Shown here one piece after another: positions 8,509 to 17,694 of a stretch of DNA of 64,000 nucleotides. Source of the stretch: Pseudomonadota bacterium (GTDB lineage: Bacteria > Desulfobacterota > Desulfobulbia > Desulfobulbales > Desulfocapsaceae); contig JAEYNP010000105.1 in the NCBI GenBank assembly GCA_023412495.1, positions 120,428 to 184,427 of the forward strand. The letters are read 5' to 3'. A program made the translations under genes and the position numbers. Numbering within the stretch: the first letter of the stretch is position 1; each line of letters opens with the position of its first letter. A model generated the notes under the pieces. The model saw only the letters and a list, made by a program, of their open reading frames with translations. It had not been told where the DNA came from and ran no database searches.

Positions 8509-9924
8509 ATGGTTTTCTCATCGCACATATTTCTCTTCTATTTCCTGCCGATAAGCCTGCTGCTCTATTACAGCATGCCGAAGCGGGGCAAAAACGTGCT
8601 GCTCACAGCCGTGAGCTACATCTTCTACGGCTGGTCGAATCCGCTCTTCACCCTGCTGATGTTCTACTCGACGCTGCTCGACTACTGCTGCGGCCTGGTT
8701 ATCGGCCTGGCCCGCGACGATCAGCGGCGGCGGAGGAAGATTGCGCTGACGGTCTCCATCGCCGGCAACCTCTCCCTGCTCGGTTTTTTCAAGTACACCG
8801 GCTTCGCCATGGAGAACTACAATCGGCTTTTTGCCTTTCTGGGAGTCGAAGGTTTCGACCCGGTGCCGGTGCTGAGCTTCCTGCTGCCGCTCGGGATCAG
8901 TTTTTACACCTTCCAGTCGATGAGCTACACCATCGACGTCTACCGCAAAGATGGCGAATACGTTCGCAATTTTCTCGACTTCTGCTGCTTCGTGTCGATG
9001 TTTCCGCAACTTGTTGCCGGGCCGATTATCCGTTTTCAGGAGGTGGCCGACCAGCTTGCCTCCAGGGTCCACTCCTGGGAGAAGTTCGCCCGCGGAGTCG
9101 CCTTCTTCAGCCTCGGGATGGCCAAGAAGGTGCTGCTCGCCAACCCCTGCGGCAAGATCGCCGACACCGCTTTCGCCGCAGGCAATCTGCACTGGCTGGA
9201 CAGCTGGTTCGGCATCGTCGCCTACAGCTTCCAGATCTATTTCGATTTCAGCGGCTACTCGGACATGGCTATCGGCCTCGGCCTGATGTTCGGCTTCGTC
9301 TTCGCCAAGAACTTCGATTCCCCCTACCGCTCGGCCTCGATCACCGAATTCTGGCAACGCTGGCACATTTCGCTGTCCACCTGGCTCAGGGAGTATCTCT
9401 ATATTCCGCTTGGCGGCAACCGCCTGGGGCGGGGCCGGACGGCCGTCAATCTGGCCATCGTCATGCTGCTCGGCGGGCTGTGGCACGGGGCCTCCTGGAA
9501 TTTCGTGGCCTGGGGGGCGATCCACGGCATCCTGCTCGGCAGCGAGCGGCTGATCGGCAAAAAGCCCCTCTATTTCATGCTGCCCAAGGCGGGGCGGATC
9601 GGGGCGACCTTCGTGCTGGTACTCATCGCCTGGGTCTTCTTCCGGGCGGAGACCTTCGGCGGTGCTTTGAATTACCTGGGCTCGATGTTCGGCTTCGCCG
9701 AGGTGCCTGCCTCCTCGCTACTCCTCGACGGGTTGCTCTATACGCCATATACTTTGTTGGCCATGACGGTGGCCGGGCTGGTGGTCTGGTGGTCTCCCCA
9801 GACCTGGGATTGGACCAAGGAACTGACTGTGCCGAAGGCGGCGACAGTTGCGGCCGTCTTTTTCGTATCCGTTGCGGTGCTCAGCATGCAGTCGTATAAT
9901 CCCTTCATCTATTTCAATTTTTGA
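8509..9924 (+). CDS. MBOAT family O-acyltransferase (AlgI/DltB-like)
   Basis: 471 residues, polytopic membrane protein that would move acyl groups across the inner membrane for O-acetylation of an exported polysaccharide. Family signs are the N-terminal FLPISLLLYY and YIFYGWSNP, the central SITEFWQRWHISLSTWLREYLYIPLGG, and the active-site histidine at about residue 326 in GGLWHGASWNFVAWGAIHG. Length matches AlgI (about 460-520). It is followed by two AlgJ/AlgX-like proteins, the usual partners that take the acyl group in the periplasm. The ribosome-binding site before ATG 8509 is poor. The glycan acceptor is unknown; no alginate polymerase gene is in the window. Confidence 0.92.
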   Translation: MVFSSHIFLFYFLPISLLLYYSMPKRGKNVLLTAVSYIFYGWSNPLFTLLMFYSTLLDYCCGLVIGLARDDQRRRRKIALTVSIAGNLSLLGFFKYTGFAMENYNRLFAFLGVEGFDPVPVLSFLLPLGISFYTFQSMSYTIDVYRKDGEYVRNFLDFCCFVSMFPQLVAGPIIRFQEVADQLASRVHSWEKFARGVAFFSLGMAKKVLLANPCGKIADTAFAAGNLHWLDSWFGIVAYSFQIYFDFSGYSDMAIGLGLMFGFVFAKNFDSPYRSASITEFWQRWHISLSTWLREYLYIPLGGNRLGRGRTAVNLAIVMLLGGLWHGASWNFVAWGAIHGILLGSERLIGKKPLYFMLPKAGRIGATFVLVLIAWVFFRAETFGGALNYLGSMFGFAEVPASSLLLDGLLYTPYTLLAMTVAGLVVWWSPQTWDWTKELTVPKAATVAAVFFVSVAVLSMQSYNPFIYFNF

Positions 9925-10063
9925 TGGACTCGTGAAAAGCGCGATCTACTTCGTTGTAGGTCTGAAACGGCGCTTCGCTGTACATATGACTACCAAAGCA
10001 CCGTTTCAGACACTGCGCCTCGTATATCGAACTTTTTCCAGATCCATCTCCACGAGTTTTTGA
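9925..10063. repeat. Large imperfect palindromic dispersed repeat
   Basis: The segment from GGACTCGTGAAAA to CCACGAGTTTTTG is an imperfect palindrome. Its core is a 16-base arm GTCTGAAACGGCGCTT (9960-9975) pairing with AAGCACCGTTTCAGAC (9996-10011), one mismatch, around a loop containing ACATATG. No ORF is credible here. From memory, similar sequences occur as multicopy repeats in Desulfobacterota genomes; this cannot be checked here. It separates the MBOAT gene from its partner genes. Confidence 0.7.
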
Positions 10064-10149
10064 ATTTTTTTAAGTATCCCTGAAATGAATTTTACAGTAG
10101 TGGATTTGAACACGATGCTGAAAACAGTCCGCCTTTGGGTGGCCGCCCT

Positions 10150-11832
10150 ATGACGATAAAGATTCCGACCCGGGAAGCTATCGCCAAGAAAGAGATCGGC
10201 CGGACAGACGTCAGCCGCGAGCTGGCAATCGCACTGTCCGTATTCTTCCTTGCTACCACTTTTCTCGTGCCGGCCGGGCAGTTCCTCCATGACAGGCTGC
10301 ACGGCAACACCATCGGCCTTATGCCCGCTGCGGGCGTGCCGGACCAGGGGCTGCCTCAAAGCCTGGTGGCTACGGTGAAACGCCGGAACAACGCGATCCT
10401 CGAAGGGATCAACTTCCTCGAAAATACGCTCGAGGAGCAGAGCTTTCTACGTAAAATCTTTCTGCCGCCCCTGCAGTACGTGCTGCTGCGCAGCCTGGGT
10501 CAGGGCAACGAAAAAGCGATCCCCGGCCGGGACGGCTGGCTCTACTTCGCGCCGGGCCTGGAGTACCTCACCGGCCCGCCTTTTCTCGATCCCGAGCAGC
10601 TGGCAAAAAGAGCAAAGGCCCATGAACTCTGGGAGTCGCCCGTCCAGGCCGATCCGGTGAAGGCGATAGTCGGCTTCAAGGAGCAGCTCGCGGCGCGGGG
10701 TATCGAGCTGATCCTCCTGCCGGTGCCAGTGAAGGCCGCCATCCATCCTGAGAAACTCTCGACCCGGATGGCGGATCCTCCAGAGCAACCTCTCGCCAAT
10801 CGGTCATGGCCTGCCTTTGCCGCGGCTCTCAAGGACAACGGAGTCCGGCTCTTCGATGCGCGCCCGGTTCTAACGAAATATGCGGCGGACCACGGCGATG
10901 CCTACCTCGCTACAGATACCCACTGGTTGCCCGGGGCCATGGAGGCGGTGGCCGAGGAACTCGCCCGGTTCATCAGAGCGGAAATGCCGGAGGTGGAGGG
11001 TGGTGCCGCTTTTCGGCTGGAACCGCAGACGGTAGTCGGGCAGGGCGATATCGCCCGGATGCTGACCCTGCCGAAGGAGTCCTCGCTCTTTGCCGACCAT
11101 GAGGTGCACACCCGCCAGGTAACCAACGGCCAGCAGGAATTCTGGCAGCCGGACCGGGAGAGCCCCGTGTTGCTCTTGGGCGATTCCTTTGCCAATATCT
11201 ACTCCTCCGAGGGGCTCGGCTGGGGCAAGGGGGCGGGGTTGGCCGAGCAGCTGAGCCATCAGCTCCGGCAGCCTATCGATCTTCTTGCCAGAAACGACAG
11301 CGGTGCCTATGTTACCAGGGAAATGTTGGCCGGGGAACTTGCCCGGGGCCGCGATCGGCTCGCCGGCAAGCGTCTCGTGATCTGGGAGTTCGCCGAACGG
11401 GAGCTGTCCTTCGGCAACTGGAAGGAAATCGACCTGCGGCTGGGCGAGAAAAAGCAGACCGACTTCCTCGTCGTGCAGAACGGGGAGGAGGTGGTGGTGA
11501 CCGGCGTGATAGCCGCCGTTTCGCGCTCGCCGCGGCCGGGGGCGGTGCCGTACCGCGATAATATCCTTACCATGCATCTGGTCGATCTGGAGGGGGCAAA
11601 CGGCAAGTTGGCCGCCGGGCAGGCCCTGGTATACGCCTGGGGCATGCGCGACAACAGGCTCACGGGACTCGCCGGCCTGCGGCCCGGGGATACCGTCCGG
11701 CTGGCCCTGACGGGCTGGGAATCAGTGGAAGGGGAGTACGGCAGCTATCGCCGGACTGCCCTTGACGATGAAATGATGGAGTTGGAATCACCGAATTGGG
11801 GAAGACCGATCGATGAAAAAGACAGCTTATAG
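10150..11832 (+). CDS. AlgJ/AlgX-like SGNH-type polysaccharide O-acetyltransferase with C-terminal extension
   Basis: 560 residues. An N-terminal signal-anchor (ELAIALSVFFLATTFLVPAGQFL) places it in the periplasm. The SGNH core shows the nucleophile motif VLLLGDSFANIY and the Asp-x-x-His motif ATDTHWLPGAM, as in AlgJ/AlgX, which transfer acetyl groups supplied by the MBOAT partner. The last ~110 residues (after KKQTDFLVVQNGEEVVVTG) form an extra beta-rich domain that the neighbouring paralogue lacks. ATG 10150 is chosen; a TTG at 10135 is possible. Its 3' end overlaps the next gene by 20 bases, implying coupled translation. Confidence 0.85.
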   Translation: MTIKIPTREAIAKKEIGRTDVSRELAIALSVFFLATTFLVPAGQFLHDRLHGNTIGLMPAAGVPDQGLPQSLVATVKRRNNAILEGINFLENTLEEQSFLRKIFLPPLQYVLLRSLGQGNEKAIPGRDGWLYFAPGLEYLTGPPFLDPEQLAKRAKAHELWESPVQADPVKAIVGFKEQLAARGIELILLPVPVKAAIHPEKLSTRMADPPEQPLANRSWPAFAAALKDNGVRLFDARPVLTKYAADHGDAYLATDTHWLPGAMEAVAEELARFIRAEMPEVEGGAAFRLEPQTVVGQGDIARMLTLPKESSLFADHEVHTRQVTNGQQEFWQPDRESPVLLLGDSFANIYSSEGLGWGKGAGLAEQLSHQLRQPIDLLARNDSGAYVTREMLAGELARGRDRLAGKRLVIWEFAERELSFGNWKEIDLRLGEKKQTDFLVVQNGEEVVVTGVIAAVSRSPRPGAVPYRDNILTMHLVDLEGANGKLAAGQALVYAWGMRDNRLTGLAGLRPGDTVRLALTGWESVEGEYGSYRRTALDDEMMELESPNWGRPIDEKDSL

Positions 11833-12832
11833 CATGGCCGTTTTCATTCTGCTCGCAGCCGCCCTCGCCGTGGCGGCGGGTGGAAAACTGCGGGAAACCA
11901 GTGGCGCGCTGGTGGAGAAGAGCCAGTCCAGTGTGGTTGCCGGTGTCGACGGCTGGCTCTTTATCAAGGAAGAGCTCGAACATCTGGCGGCGGGCAAATT
12001 CTGGGGCGAGGCGGCCGCTGCCGCCTCCCGTGCCAAGGACAAAGCCAATGCCGACCCGCTGCCGACGATCCTCGAGTACAACAAGTTGCTGGCTGAACAG
12101 GGGATCACCCTCTATCTCATGCCGGTGCCGCCCAAGGCCCTCGTCTATCCGGACAAGCTGTCGGCGGACCTCGGGCCTTCGGCAGCGGCCGAAGAAACCG
12201 CCCTTTACCGGGAATTCTATGACAAACTGACGGCGGAAGGGGTGAAGGTCATCGACTTGCTGCCTGCTTTTGCCGAAAAACGCGACAAGGCTCGGCTTTA
12301 CTGCATGACCGATACCCACTATTCCGGGGAAGGACTTGCCCTCTTCGCCGGGGCGGCCGCCGAGGCAATCAAGAAGGAGGCCTGGTATAAAGAGGTGGCG
12401 AAGACGGAGTACGCTCGAAAACCTCGGAAGATGAGGATCACGGGCGACCTGACCCAGATGGCGGGCGGCACGGGACCCGCGGAGGAACTGGAACTCACGG
12501 TGGTGACCGGCAAGGACGGCGAGCCGGTGGAGAGCGATATGCAGAGTCCTGTGATCCTGCTCGGCGACAGCCACACGCTGGTCTTTCAGGCGGGCGACGA
12601 CCTGCATGCAAAGGGGGCCGGGCTCTTCGACCATCTTTCGGCCGAACTCGGCTTCCCCGTCGATCTCCTCGGGGTCCGCGGCTCCGGGGTGACCCCGGCG
12701 CGGATCAAGCTCTTCCAGCGGGTGAAACAGGACAGTGGGTATCTGAACGGCAAAAAGGCGCTGGTCTGGTGTTTCTCCGCCCGGGAGTTTACCGGGATCG
12801 GCGGCTGGCGCCGGATACCGGTCGCTCCCTGA
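11813..12832 (+). CDS. AlgJ-like SGNH-type periplasmic O-acetyltransferase, second paralogue
   Basis: 339 residues with an N-terminal signal sequence (AYSMAVFILLAAALAVAAGG). It carries the SGNH nucleophile motif VILLGDSHTLVF and the Asp-x-x-His motif MTDTHYSGEGLA. It is about the length of AlgJ and lacks the C-terminal extension of its upstream paralogue, with which it shares PVPPKALVYPDKLSADLG-type segments. Its start lies 20 bases inside the upstream gene. With the MBOAT protein it should form a three-part machine that acetylates an exported polysaccharide in the periplasm. Confidence 0.85.
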   Translation: MKKTAYSMAVFILLAAALAVAAGGKLRETSGALVEKSQSSVVAGVDGWLFIKEELEHLAAGKFWGEAAAAASRAKDKANADPLPTILEYNKLLAEQGITLYLMPVPPKALVYPDKLSADLGPSAAAEETALYREFYDKLTAEGVKVIDLLPAFAEKRDKARLYCMTDTHYSGEGLALFAGAAAEAIKKEAWYKEVAKTEYARKPRKMRITGDLTQMAGGTGPAEELELTVVTGKDGEPVESDMQSPVILLGDSHTLVFQAGDDLHAKGAGLFDHLSAELGFPVDLLGVRGSGVTPARIKLFQRVKQDSGYLNGKKALVWCFSAREFTGIGGWRRIPVAP

Positions 12833-12964
12833 TGTGACTCATTCCAATGCAGGGTGTACTCCGTGCACCTGGTTCGCCAGACGCACCCCAATGTCATTGA
12901 CTTCGGCACACTCTGCGGCGCATATCGGGATCCAAAACGGGTCGATATCGAAATCGAACTTTTG

Positions 12965-13020
12965 ATCGTTCCCGCGCTCCAGCGTGGAAATGCCCCCTGG
13001 GACGCTCCAGGTCCCGAGTT
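12965..13020. repeat. GC-rich palindromic repeat remnant
   Basis: GTTCCCGCGCTCCAGCGTGG followed by GGGACGCTCCAGGTCCC forms two short hairpins (CGCTCCAGCG and GGGACGCTCCAGGTCCC). This resembles widely dispersed 'CGCTCCAGCGTGGGAA' repeats of Proteobacteria. The surrounding 12833-13113 interval holds no gene. Near 12849 is a decayed relative of the 13772-13810 hairpin. Confidence 0.45.
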
Positions 13021-13113
13021 GACGGAGAGGCACCTGCAGGAAGACAAACCTCGGCCGTCGCTGAAAAATTACGCCAGGAGGGGCACTGAAAAAGCCGCCT
13101 ATGTGACTGCTTT

Positions 13114-13653
13114 CTATTTTCCCCAGAGACTCGGCAGGGGGCCGCGCTCCAGCTCGAGGAGCTGCCGTTTCACCGGCAACCCACCGCCGAAGCCGGTCAG
13201 CGTCCCGTTCTTGCCGATGATGCGGTGGCAGGGGATGATAATCGGCAGCGGGTTCCTGGCGTTGGCCATGCCCACCGCCCGGCAGGCCTTCGGCCGGCCC
13301 AGGCGCTCGGCGATGGCCTGATAACTGGCGGTCTTGCCGAAGGGAATCCTGCGCAGTTCCTGCCACACCTCTTGTTGAAAGGGTGTCCCCTGGGGATCGA
13401 TGGCGAGTTCGAACTCCTGTCGTTTCCCGGCGAAATACTCACCCAGCTGCCGAAGAGGCTCCGCGAAGGCTGCATCGTCTTCTACCCACTCAGCCGGCAC
13501 CGCGAGCGTGGCCGTGGCATTGGGAAAATACAGCGCTTCCAGCACTCCCTCCCTCCCCACCAGCAGCAATCTGCCGATGGGGCTTTCGTAGTAGCCGTAC
13601 AATTTAGCTGATTGCCTTTGTTGCTTAACCTCAAGCCCCGAACTCGTCTCCAT
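13114..13653 (-). CDS. ogt: Methylated-DNA--protein-cysteine S-methyltransferase
   Basis: 179 residues. It repairs O6-alkylguanine (and O4-alkylthymine) by irreversible transfer of the alkyl group to its own cysteine, Cys142 in IIIPCHRIIG. The helix-turn-helix segment PFGKTASYQAIAERLGRPKACRAVGMAN and the downstream asparagine-hinge region are intact, so it should be active. The N-terminal half has the ribonuclease-like fold typical of Ogt/MGMT (GYYESPIGRLLLVG). ATG 13653 gives the family's usual length. It stands alone, flanked on both sides by palindromic repeats. Confidence 0.93.
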   Translation of the reverse strand: METSSGLEVKQQRQSAKLYGYYESPIGRLLLVGREGVLEALYFPNATATLAVPAEWVEDDAAFAEPLRQLGEYFAGKRQEFELAIDPQGTPFQQEVWQELRRIPFGKTASYQAIAERLGRPKACRAVGMANARNPLPIIIPCHRIIGKNGTLTGFGGGLPVKRQLLELERGPLPSLWGK

Positions 13654-13771
13654 TTCGCACTCTCAAGAAACTCAGCTTTTTCGCTCAGGCATGATCACCC
13701 GGCTGTAGGGTTTTCAACAACTACCCTCTATAACAACAATTATTGAACTGCGTGTTTCTGGACCTACTATA

Positions 13772-13810
13772 AGGGTGCGTTCCACGCACCTGGTGCATGG
13801 AATGCACCCT
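13772..13810. repeat. 39-base near-perfect hairpin repeat
   Basis: AGGGTGCGTTCCACGCACC (13772-13790), a single T, then GGTGCATGGAATGCACCCT (13792-13810). All 19 pairs form if two G-U pairs are allowed. There is no U-run, so it is more likely a dispersed repeat than a terminator, though it could end transcription from either flanking gene. Confidence 0.7.
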
Positions 13811-13874
13811 ACTCCTGCAGGGGCGAAGGATTTTTCAGACAGCTCAGTCCTTTTTCCTTTGCTCCTCCTATCTG

Positions 13875-14372
13875 CTAAATGGCATCCAGTGCCGCCTGGT
13901 AGTTAGGTTCCTGGCCGATTTCCGGGACCTGTTCAGTATATCTTACCATGCCGTCCGGGCCGATAACCACTACGGCTCGGGCGAGAAGACCGGTGAGCGG
14001 GCCGCTGGTGATGGTCTGTCCGTAGTTCTTGCCGAAGTCTGGCGACCTGAAGGTGGAGGCTGGAACCACATTCTCCAGTCCCTCGGCCTCGCAGAAGCGC
14101 TTATGGGCAAAGGGCAGGTCGGCGGAGGCGCAGATGACCACGGTATCCTTGCGATTGCCCGCCTCGCTGTTGAATTTGCGCACTGACGCAGCGCAGACGC
14201 CGGTGTCCAGCGAGGGAAAGATGCTGAGAACCACGGTCTTGCCGCGATAATCCTTGAGACTCGTTTCTTCCAGGTTGGCTTTCACCAGTTGGAAATCGGG
14301 CGCCGGCGCACCTATGGCCGGAAGATAACCGATGGTTGATATCTCGTTTCCTTTCAGAGTTATTTTGGCCAT
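13875..14372 (-). CDS. tpx: Thiol peroxidase (atypical 2-Cys peroxiredoxin)
   Basis: 165 residues, the standard Tpx length. It reduces H2O2 and alkyl hydroperoxides using thioredoxin. Peroxidatic Cys60 lies in PSLDTGVCAASVRKFN and resolving Cys94 in AHKRFCEAEGL, the spacing typical of Tpx. The N-terminus MAKITLKGNEISTIGYLPAIGAPAPDF matches the family. A strong GAGGAG lies upstream of ATG 14372. It stands alone. Confidence 0.96.
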   Translation of the reverse strand: MAKITLKGNEISTIGYLPAIGAPAPDFQLVKANLEETSLKDYRGKTVVLSIFPSLDTGVCAASVRKFNSEAGNRKDTVVICASADLPFAHKRFCEAEGLENVVPASTFRSPDFGKNYGQTITSGPLTGLLARAVVVIGPDGMVRYTEQVPEIGQEPNYQAALDAI

Positions 14373-14783
14373 TGTCTTCTCCTCGAAGTGTAGGATTTAA
14401 GCTTCTCGAACCGCCGGGAAGCAACGTGAGTAACAGCCGGAGACTACTGATAAGTAGTTCTTACTCTTTCGATAATTGTCAAGCAAAGCGTCACTTTTTC
14501 TTGTTTTGATAGTCCAACCTATTGAATTCAGTTGCGGAGCATGGTTTAAAGGAGATGATCTCCAAGTCGTGCGGCTGGGTTCTTCGTCCGTGCCACACAT
14601 CAAGCCTCCAAACGGGGGACTCTTCGAGGTGTATGCGGTACCTTATGGGTTTATTTTGATCAGCCGGGGACAGCATCCGATCGGCCGGGGACAAATACTG
14701 TCTCACGCTGACAAGAACAGTTCCACACGGGATGATTAAAAGAAATGAATTAATAAGGTACTCAAAAAAAACAGAGAAACGCT
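14373..14783. other. Non-coding stretch with short direct repeats
   Basis: Divergent intergenic region of 411 bases between tpx and the dNTPase gene. It contains a 15-base direct repeat GATC[A/G]GCCGGGGACA at 14658-14672 and 14679-14693, resembling the repeated ends of some insertion sequences, and a probable half copy of the 8331 repeat (14742-14762, reverse orientation). Short ORFs here have no family resemblance or ribosome-binding site. Confidence 0.5.
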
Positions 14784-15878
14784 ATGGCTTTTGTTCCGGT
14801 TGTTGGCAAGTCCATCAAAAAGCAGCTCGAGGACCGGGAGGAAAAGATCCTCTCGCCATTTGCGGCGCTGAACAAAAATTCGTCAGGACGCCACGTGGAA
14901 GAAGAAGAGGAAATGTCCGATATCCGTCTCCCTTTCCAGCGCGATCGGGATCGCATCACCCACTCCAAGACTTTCCGCCGGCTCAAGCATAAGACCCAGG
15001 TCTTTCTCTCGCCCACCGGCGACCATTACCGCACGCGGCTGACCCACGTTCTGGAAGTCTCTCAGATTGCTCGAACCATCGCCGCCGCCTTGTGTCTCAA
15101 TGAGCCGCTCACCGAGGCCATCGCCCTCGGCCACGACCTGGGGCATACCCCGTTCGGCCATGCCGGGGAGACCACCCTCAACGAGCTGCATCCGAGCGGC
15201 TTCCGACACTACGTGCACAGCCTGCGGGTTGTGGATTTTCTCGAAAACGACGGTAAGGGACTCAACCTCACCTTCGAGGTCCGCAACGGCATCGTCCGTC
15301 ATTCCAAAGGCCGGGCGGACATCCTTCCCAAGGACAAATCAGAAATTGCCGTCACCCTGGAAGGCCAGGTGGTGCGGTTGGCGGATATCATCGCTTACGT
15401 CAACCACGACCTGGATGATGCTCTCCGCGCGGGGATCCTGAAGGAAGCCGACCTGCCGCCGGGAATAAAGAAGGTTGTCGGCGAGCGCCACTCGAAGCGG
15501 ATCGGCGCCATGGTCCGGGATCTGATCGTCGAGACCCTCACCGCCGACGACGGCAACCTCCATATCAGTGAAGGGATGCTGGAGGCCATCACCGATCTCC
15601 GGTCCTTCCTCTACGAGCGAGTGTATACCTTCTATAAGGTGCACAATGAGTTTATCAAGGCTCAGAGGATCATCTCCGATCTCTACCGCTACTTCCTCGA
15701 CAACGGCATAGTCAGGCTGCGAAATGGCCAGTGGGAACATGGGGTCGATAAGGAGAATTGGCACGATGAGAAAGAGGCCCATCGCAAGGTCTGCGACTAT
15801 GTTGCCGGGATGACCGATCGTTACGCCCTGTCGCTCTACAAGCATATTTTCCTGCCGGAGCCGTGGAGCGTCAGGTAG
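14784..15878 (+). CDS. Deoxyguanosinetriphosphate triphosphohydrolase-like HD protein
   Basis: 364 residues. It hydrolyses dNTPs to deoxynucleosides and triphosphate and so controls the dNTP pool. Metal-binding HD residues are in [17 protein letters not shown] and [16 protein letters not shown]. The N-terminal [22 protein letters not shown] matches the shorter class of dGTPase-like proteins (about 340-380 residues rather than the 505 of E. coli Dgt). ATG 14784 is accepted although its ribosome-binding site is weak. The gene ends 5 bases before the convergent radical SAM gene. Confidence 0.92.
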   Translation: MAFVPVVGKSIKKQLEDREEKILSPFAALNKNSSGRHVEEEEEMSDIRLPFQRDRDRITHSKTFRRLKHKTQVFLSPTGDHYRTRLTHVLEVSQIARTIAAALCLNEPLTEAIALGHDLGHTPFGHAGETTLNELHPSGFRHYVHSLRVVDFLENDGKGLNLTFEVRNGIVRHSKGRADILPKDKSEIAVTLEGQVVRLADIIAYVNHDLDDALRAGILKEADLPPGIKKVVGERHSKRIGAMVRDLIVETLTADDGNLHISEGMLEAITDLRSFLYERVYTFYKVHNEFIKAQRIISDLYRYFLDNGIVRLRNGQWEHGVDKENWHDEKEAHRKVCDYVAGMTDRYALSLYKHIFLPEPWSVR

Positions 15879-15883
15879 TGGTG

Positions 15884-17338
15884 CTAATAGGTCATCCCCA
15901 GTGCACGCCTGATTTTGTACAATACGAGATTGCCGAGATAGACGATAAAACCGATCTCGCCGCTGCTCATCTTCAGGCGGAAGATGTGGGTATAGCCTTT
16001 GAAGACCCGGTACGCTACGTTGAAGCCGATGTTGCCCGGCAGACGGATAAGCGGGCGGGAAAACCTCCGGACGAGGGAAGACTCCACCGCCAGCGCGAAA
16101 AACTTGTGCAGGTTCTCGAATTCTCTCTTGACGAGTCCCTTGTTGATCGGCGATTCGACCTGATACGAGGCGTTTTGGACATGGGAAGGGTCGAGAAAAC
16201 CCTTGTCGATGCAGTAGCGGTGCAGTTCCGTGCGGGGATAAGGCTGGAAGATCGAGACCCAGGCATAAGCCGGCTTGACCCGCCTGTTCAGGTCGATGGT
16301 TTCGTAGGCGTCGTCGACGGTCTCCTCGGGGAGACCGACCATGTTTTGGGACATGATGGAGATGCCGTACTTGTGGAACAGGTCTGCGGCTTTGATGATC
16401 TGCTCGTTGTCCATCTTTCGGTTGAGAACGGTACGCCGAATCTGGTCGTTGCCGCTTTCGATTCCCATGGCGATGGTAATGCAGTTGGCTTCTTTCAGGT
16501 ATTGCACGATCTCTTCGGTCACCAGGTTCGCGCGGACGTAGCAGATCATCGGCAGGCCGATCCTCGCCTTGTAGGCCGCCGAAAACTCCTTCAGCCAGCC
16601 CTTGTTCATGATGAACAAATCGTCATGGAAATAGACGATCTTGAGCGGATATCCCGCCCGGACTTCCTCGATTTCCCTGATCACGCTCTCCACGCTGCGC
16701 ATCCGGCAGTACTGGGTGTCACCCGTCTCTTCCCGGTAGATCTTTTTCAGCATATGGTTGAAGCAGTAGGCGCAATCGTAGGGGCAGCCGCGGCCGGCCA
16801 GGAAATGCTTCACGCTGCTGTGGGCATAGGCGTAATATTTGAGAAAAGAGGCCCGGTCGGGGTAAGGTAAGGAATCAAGGTCCTGGATCAGCGGCCGCAT
16901 GGGGTTCTTGACGATTTCGCCATTCGATTTGACCCACAGGTTTTTAATATCGTCATAGCGCAGGCCCGCCTGCATCCGATCGAGCAGTTCGACCAGTGCC
17001 TCATCTCCTTCACCCCGGCAGATGATGTCGAGGCTTTCGTGTTCGATCACCTCCGGGAAAAAAGTGGGATGGGGGCCGCCCATTATCGCCACGAACCTCA
17101 CCTGCCGGCGTAGTTTCTTGATGAGTTCGAGATAATAGCTTTCGGAGCCGCTGGTGACCGAGAAGGCGATGACGTCGGGTTTATATTCGCGGACGGATTT
17201 GAACAGGTTCTTCTCAAGATTGGTCAGGAAGAGTTCGGCATGGTGGCCCGCTCTTTTTACCGCGGCTATGAGGTACATGATGCCGATCGGATCGGTTATA
17301 TCGAGAGAGGCGGTTTTATAGAGGAAGAGGCATTTCAT
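15884..17338 (-). CDS. B12-binding-domain radical SAM protein
   Basis: 484 residues. Residues 1-125 look like a cobalamin-binding Rossmann domain (FLYKTASLDITDPIGIMYL ... VAIMGGPHPTFFPE), although the DxHxxG histidine motif is absent, as in many members that bind B12 base-off without that His. The [4Fe-4S] cluster cysteines are Cys185, Cys189 and Cys192 in GRGCPYDCAYCFN. Such proteins carry out methylations or ring rearrangements in lipid, cofactor or natural-product synthesis. No biosynthetic neighbours point to a substrate. Confidence 0.88.
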   Translation of the reverse strand: MKCLFLYKTASLDITDPIGIMYLIAAVKRAGHHAELFLTNLEKNLFKSVREYKPDVIAFSVTSGSESYYLELIKKLRRQVRFVAIMGGPHPTFFPEVIEHESLDIICRGEGDEALVELLDRMQAGLRYDDIKNLWVKSNGEIVKNPMRPLIQDLDSLPYPDRASFLKYYAYAHSSVKHFLAGRGCPYDCAYCFNHMLKKIYREETGDTQYCRMRSVESVIREIEEVRAGYPLKIVYFHDDLFIMNKGWLKEFSAAYKARIGLPMICYVRANLVTEEIVQYLKEANCITIAMGIESGNDQIRRTVLNRKMDNEQIIKAADLFHKYGISIMSQNMVGLPEETVDDAYETIDLNRRVKPAYAWVSIFQPYPRTELHRYCIDKGFLDPSHVQNASYQVESPINKGLVKREFENLHKFFALAVESSLVRRFSRPLIRLPGNIGFNVAYRVFKGYTHIFRLKMSSGEIGFIVYLGNLVLYKIRRALGMTY

Positions 17339-17694
17339 GGCATCTTTTCCTGATTATGATTTTCCCTTTCAGGGAAACGAAAGGAACCCAATTTTCTAGC
17401 AAGAAGGTTAGGAAAGTCATTTCCTAAGCTCGGATAAAGTGCGCTACTCTATTCGTTGCTCAAAAAATGAGCAAGAGATTATTTACCCATAACTCCATAG
17501 ACTACAGGCAATTTCCAGTGAATATTGCGAAAGGGAGGCTCATGATTGTGTCCTTTTCGGAATCTTGGTGGTTTTCGCTTTTTTGTCGCTCCCGGCAAAA
17601 ATTGTTGAATTCTCAACTGCTCGCAGTTAATCTCGCAAAATGTGCGCCTGCATGGTAGAGAAAATGATAAAAATTCGGTAATTATTACTAACTC
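17339..17694. other. Non-coding stretch upstream of valS
   Basis: Divergent promoter region of 356 bases, more AT-rich than its neighbours. A 63-codon ORF at 17467-17658 has no ribosome-binding site or family resemblance. No T-box or other leader motif was recognised; a T-box would not be expected in this group. Confidence 0.5.

Noticed and set aside
8406..9899. 497-codon plus-strand frame over the MBOAT gene
   Set aside because: It is a +1 shadow: Arg/Pro-rich with no membrane segments, whereas the overlapping frame is a complete MBOAT protein.
14476..14739. 87-codon ORF upstream of the dNTPase gene
   Set aside because: No ribosome-binding site; it runs through probable repeat remnants.
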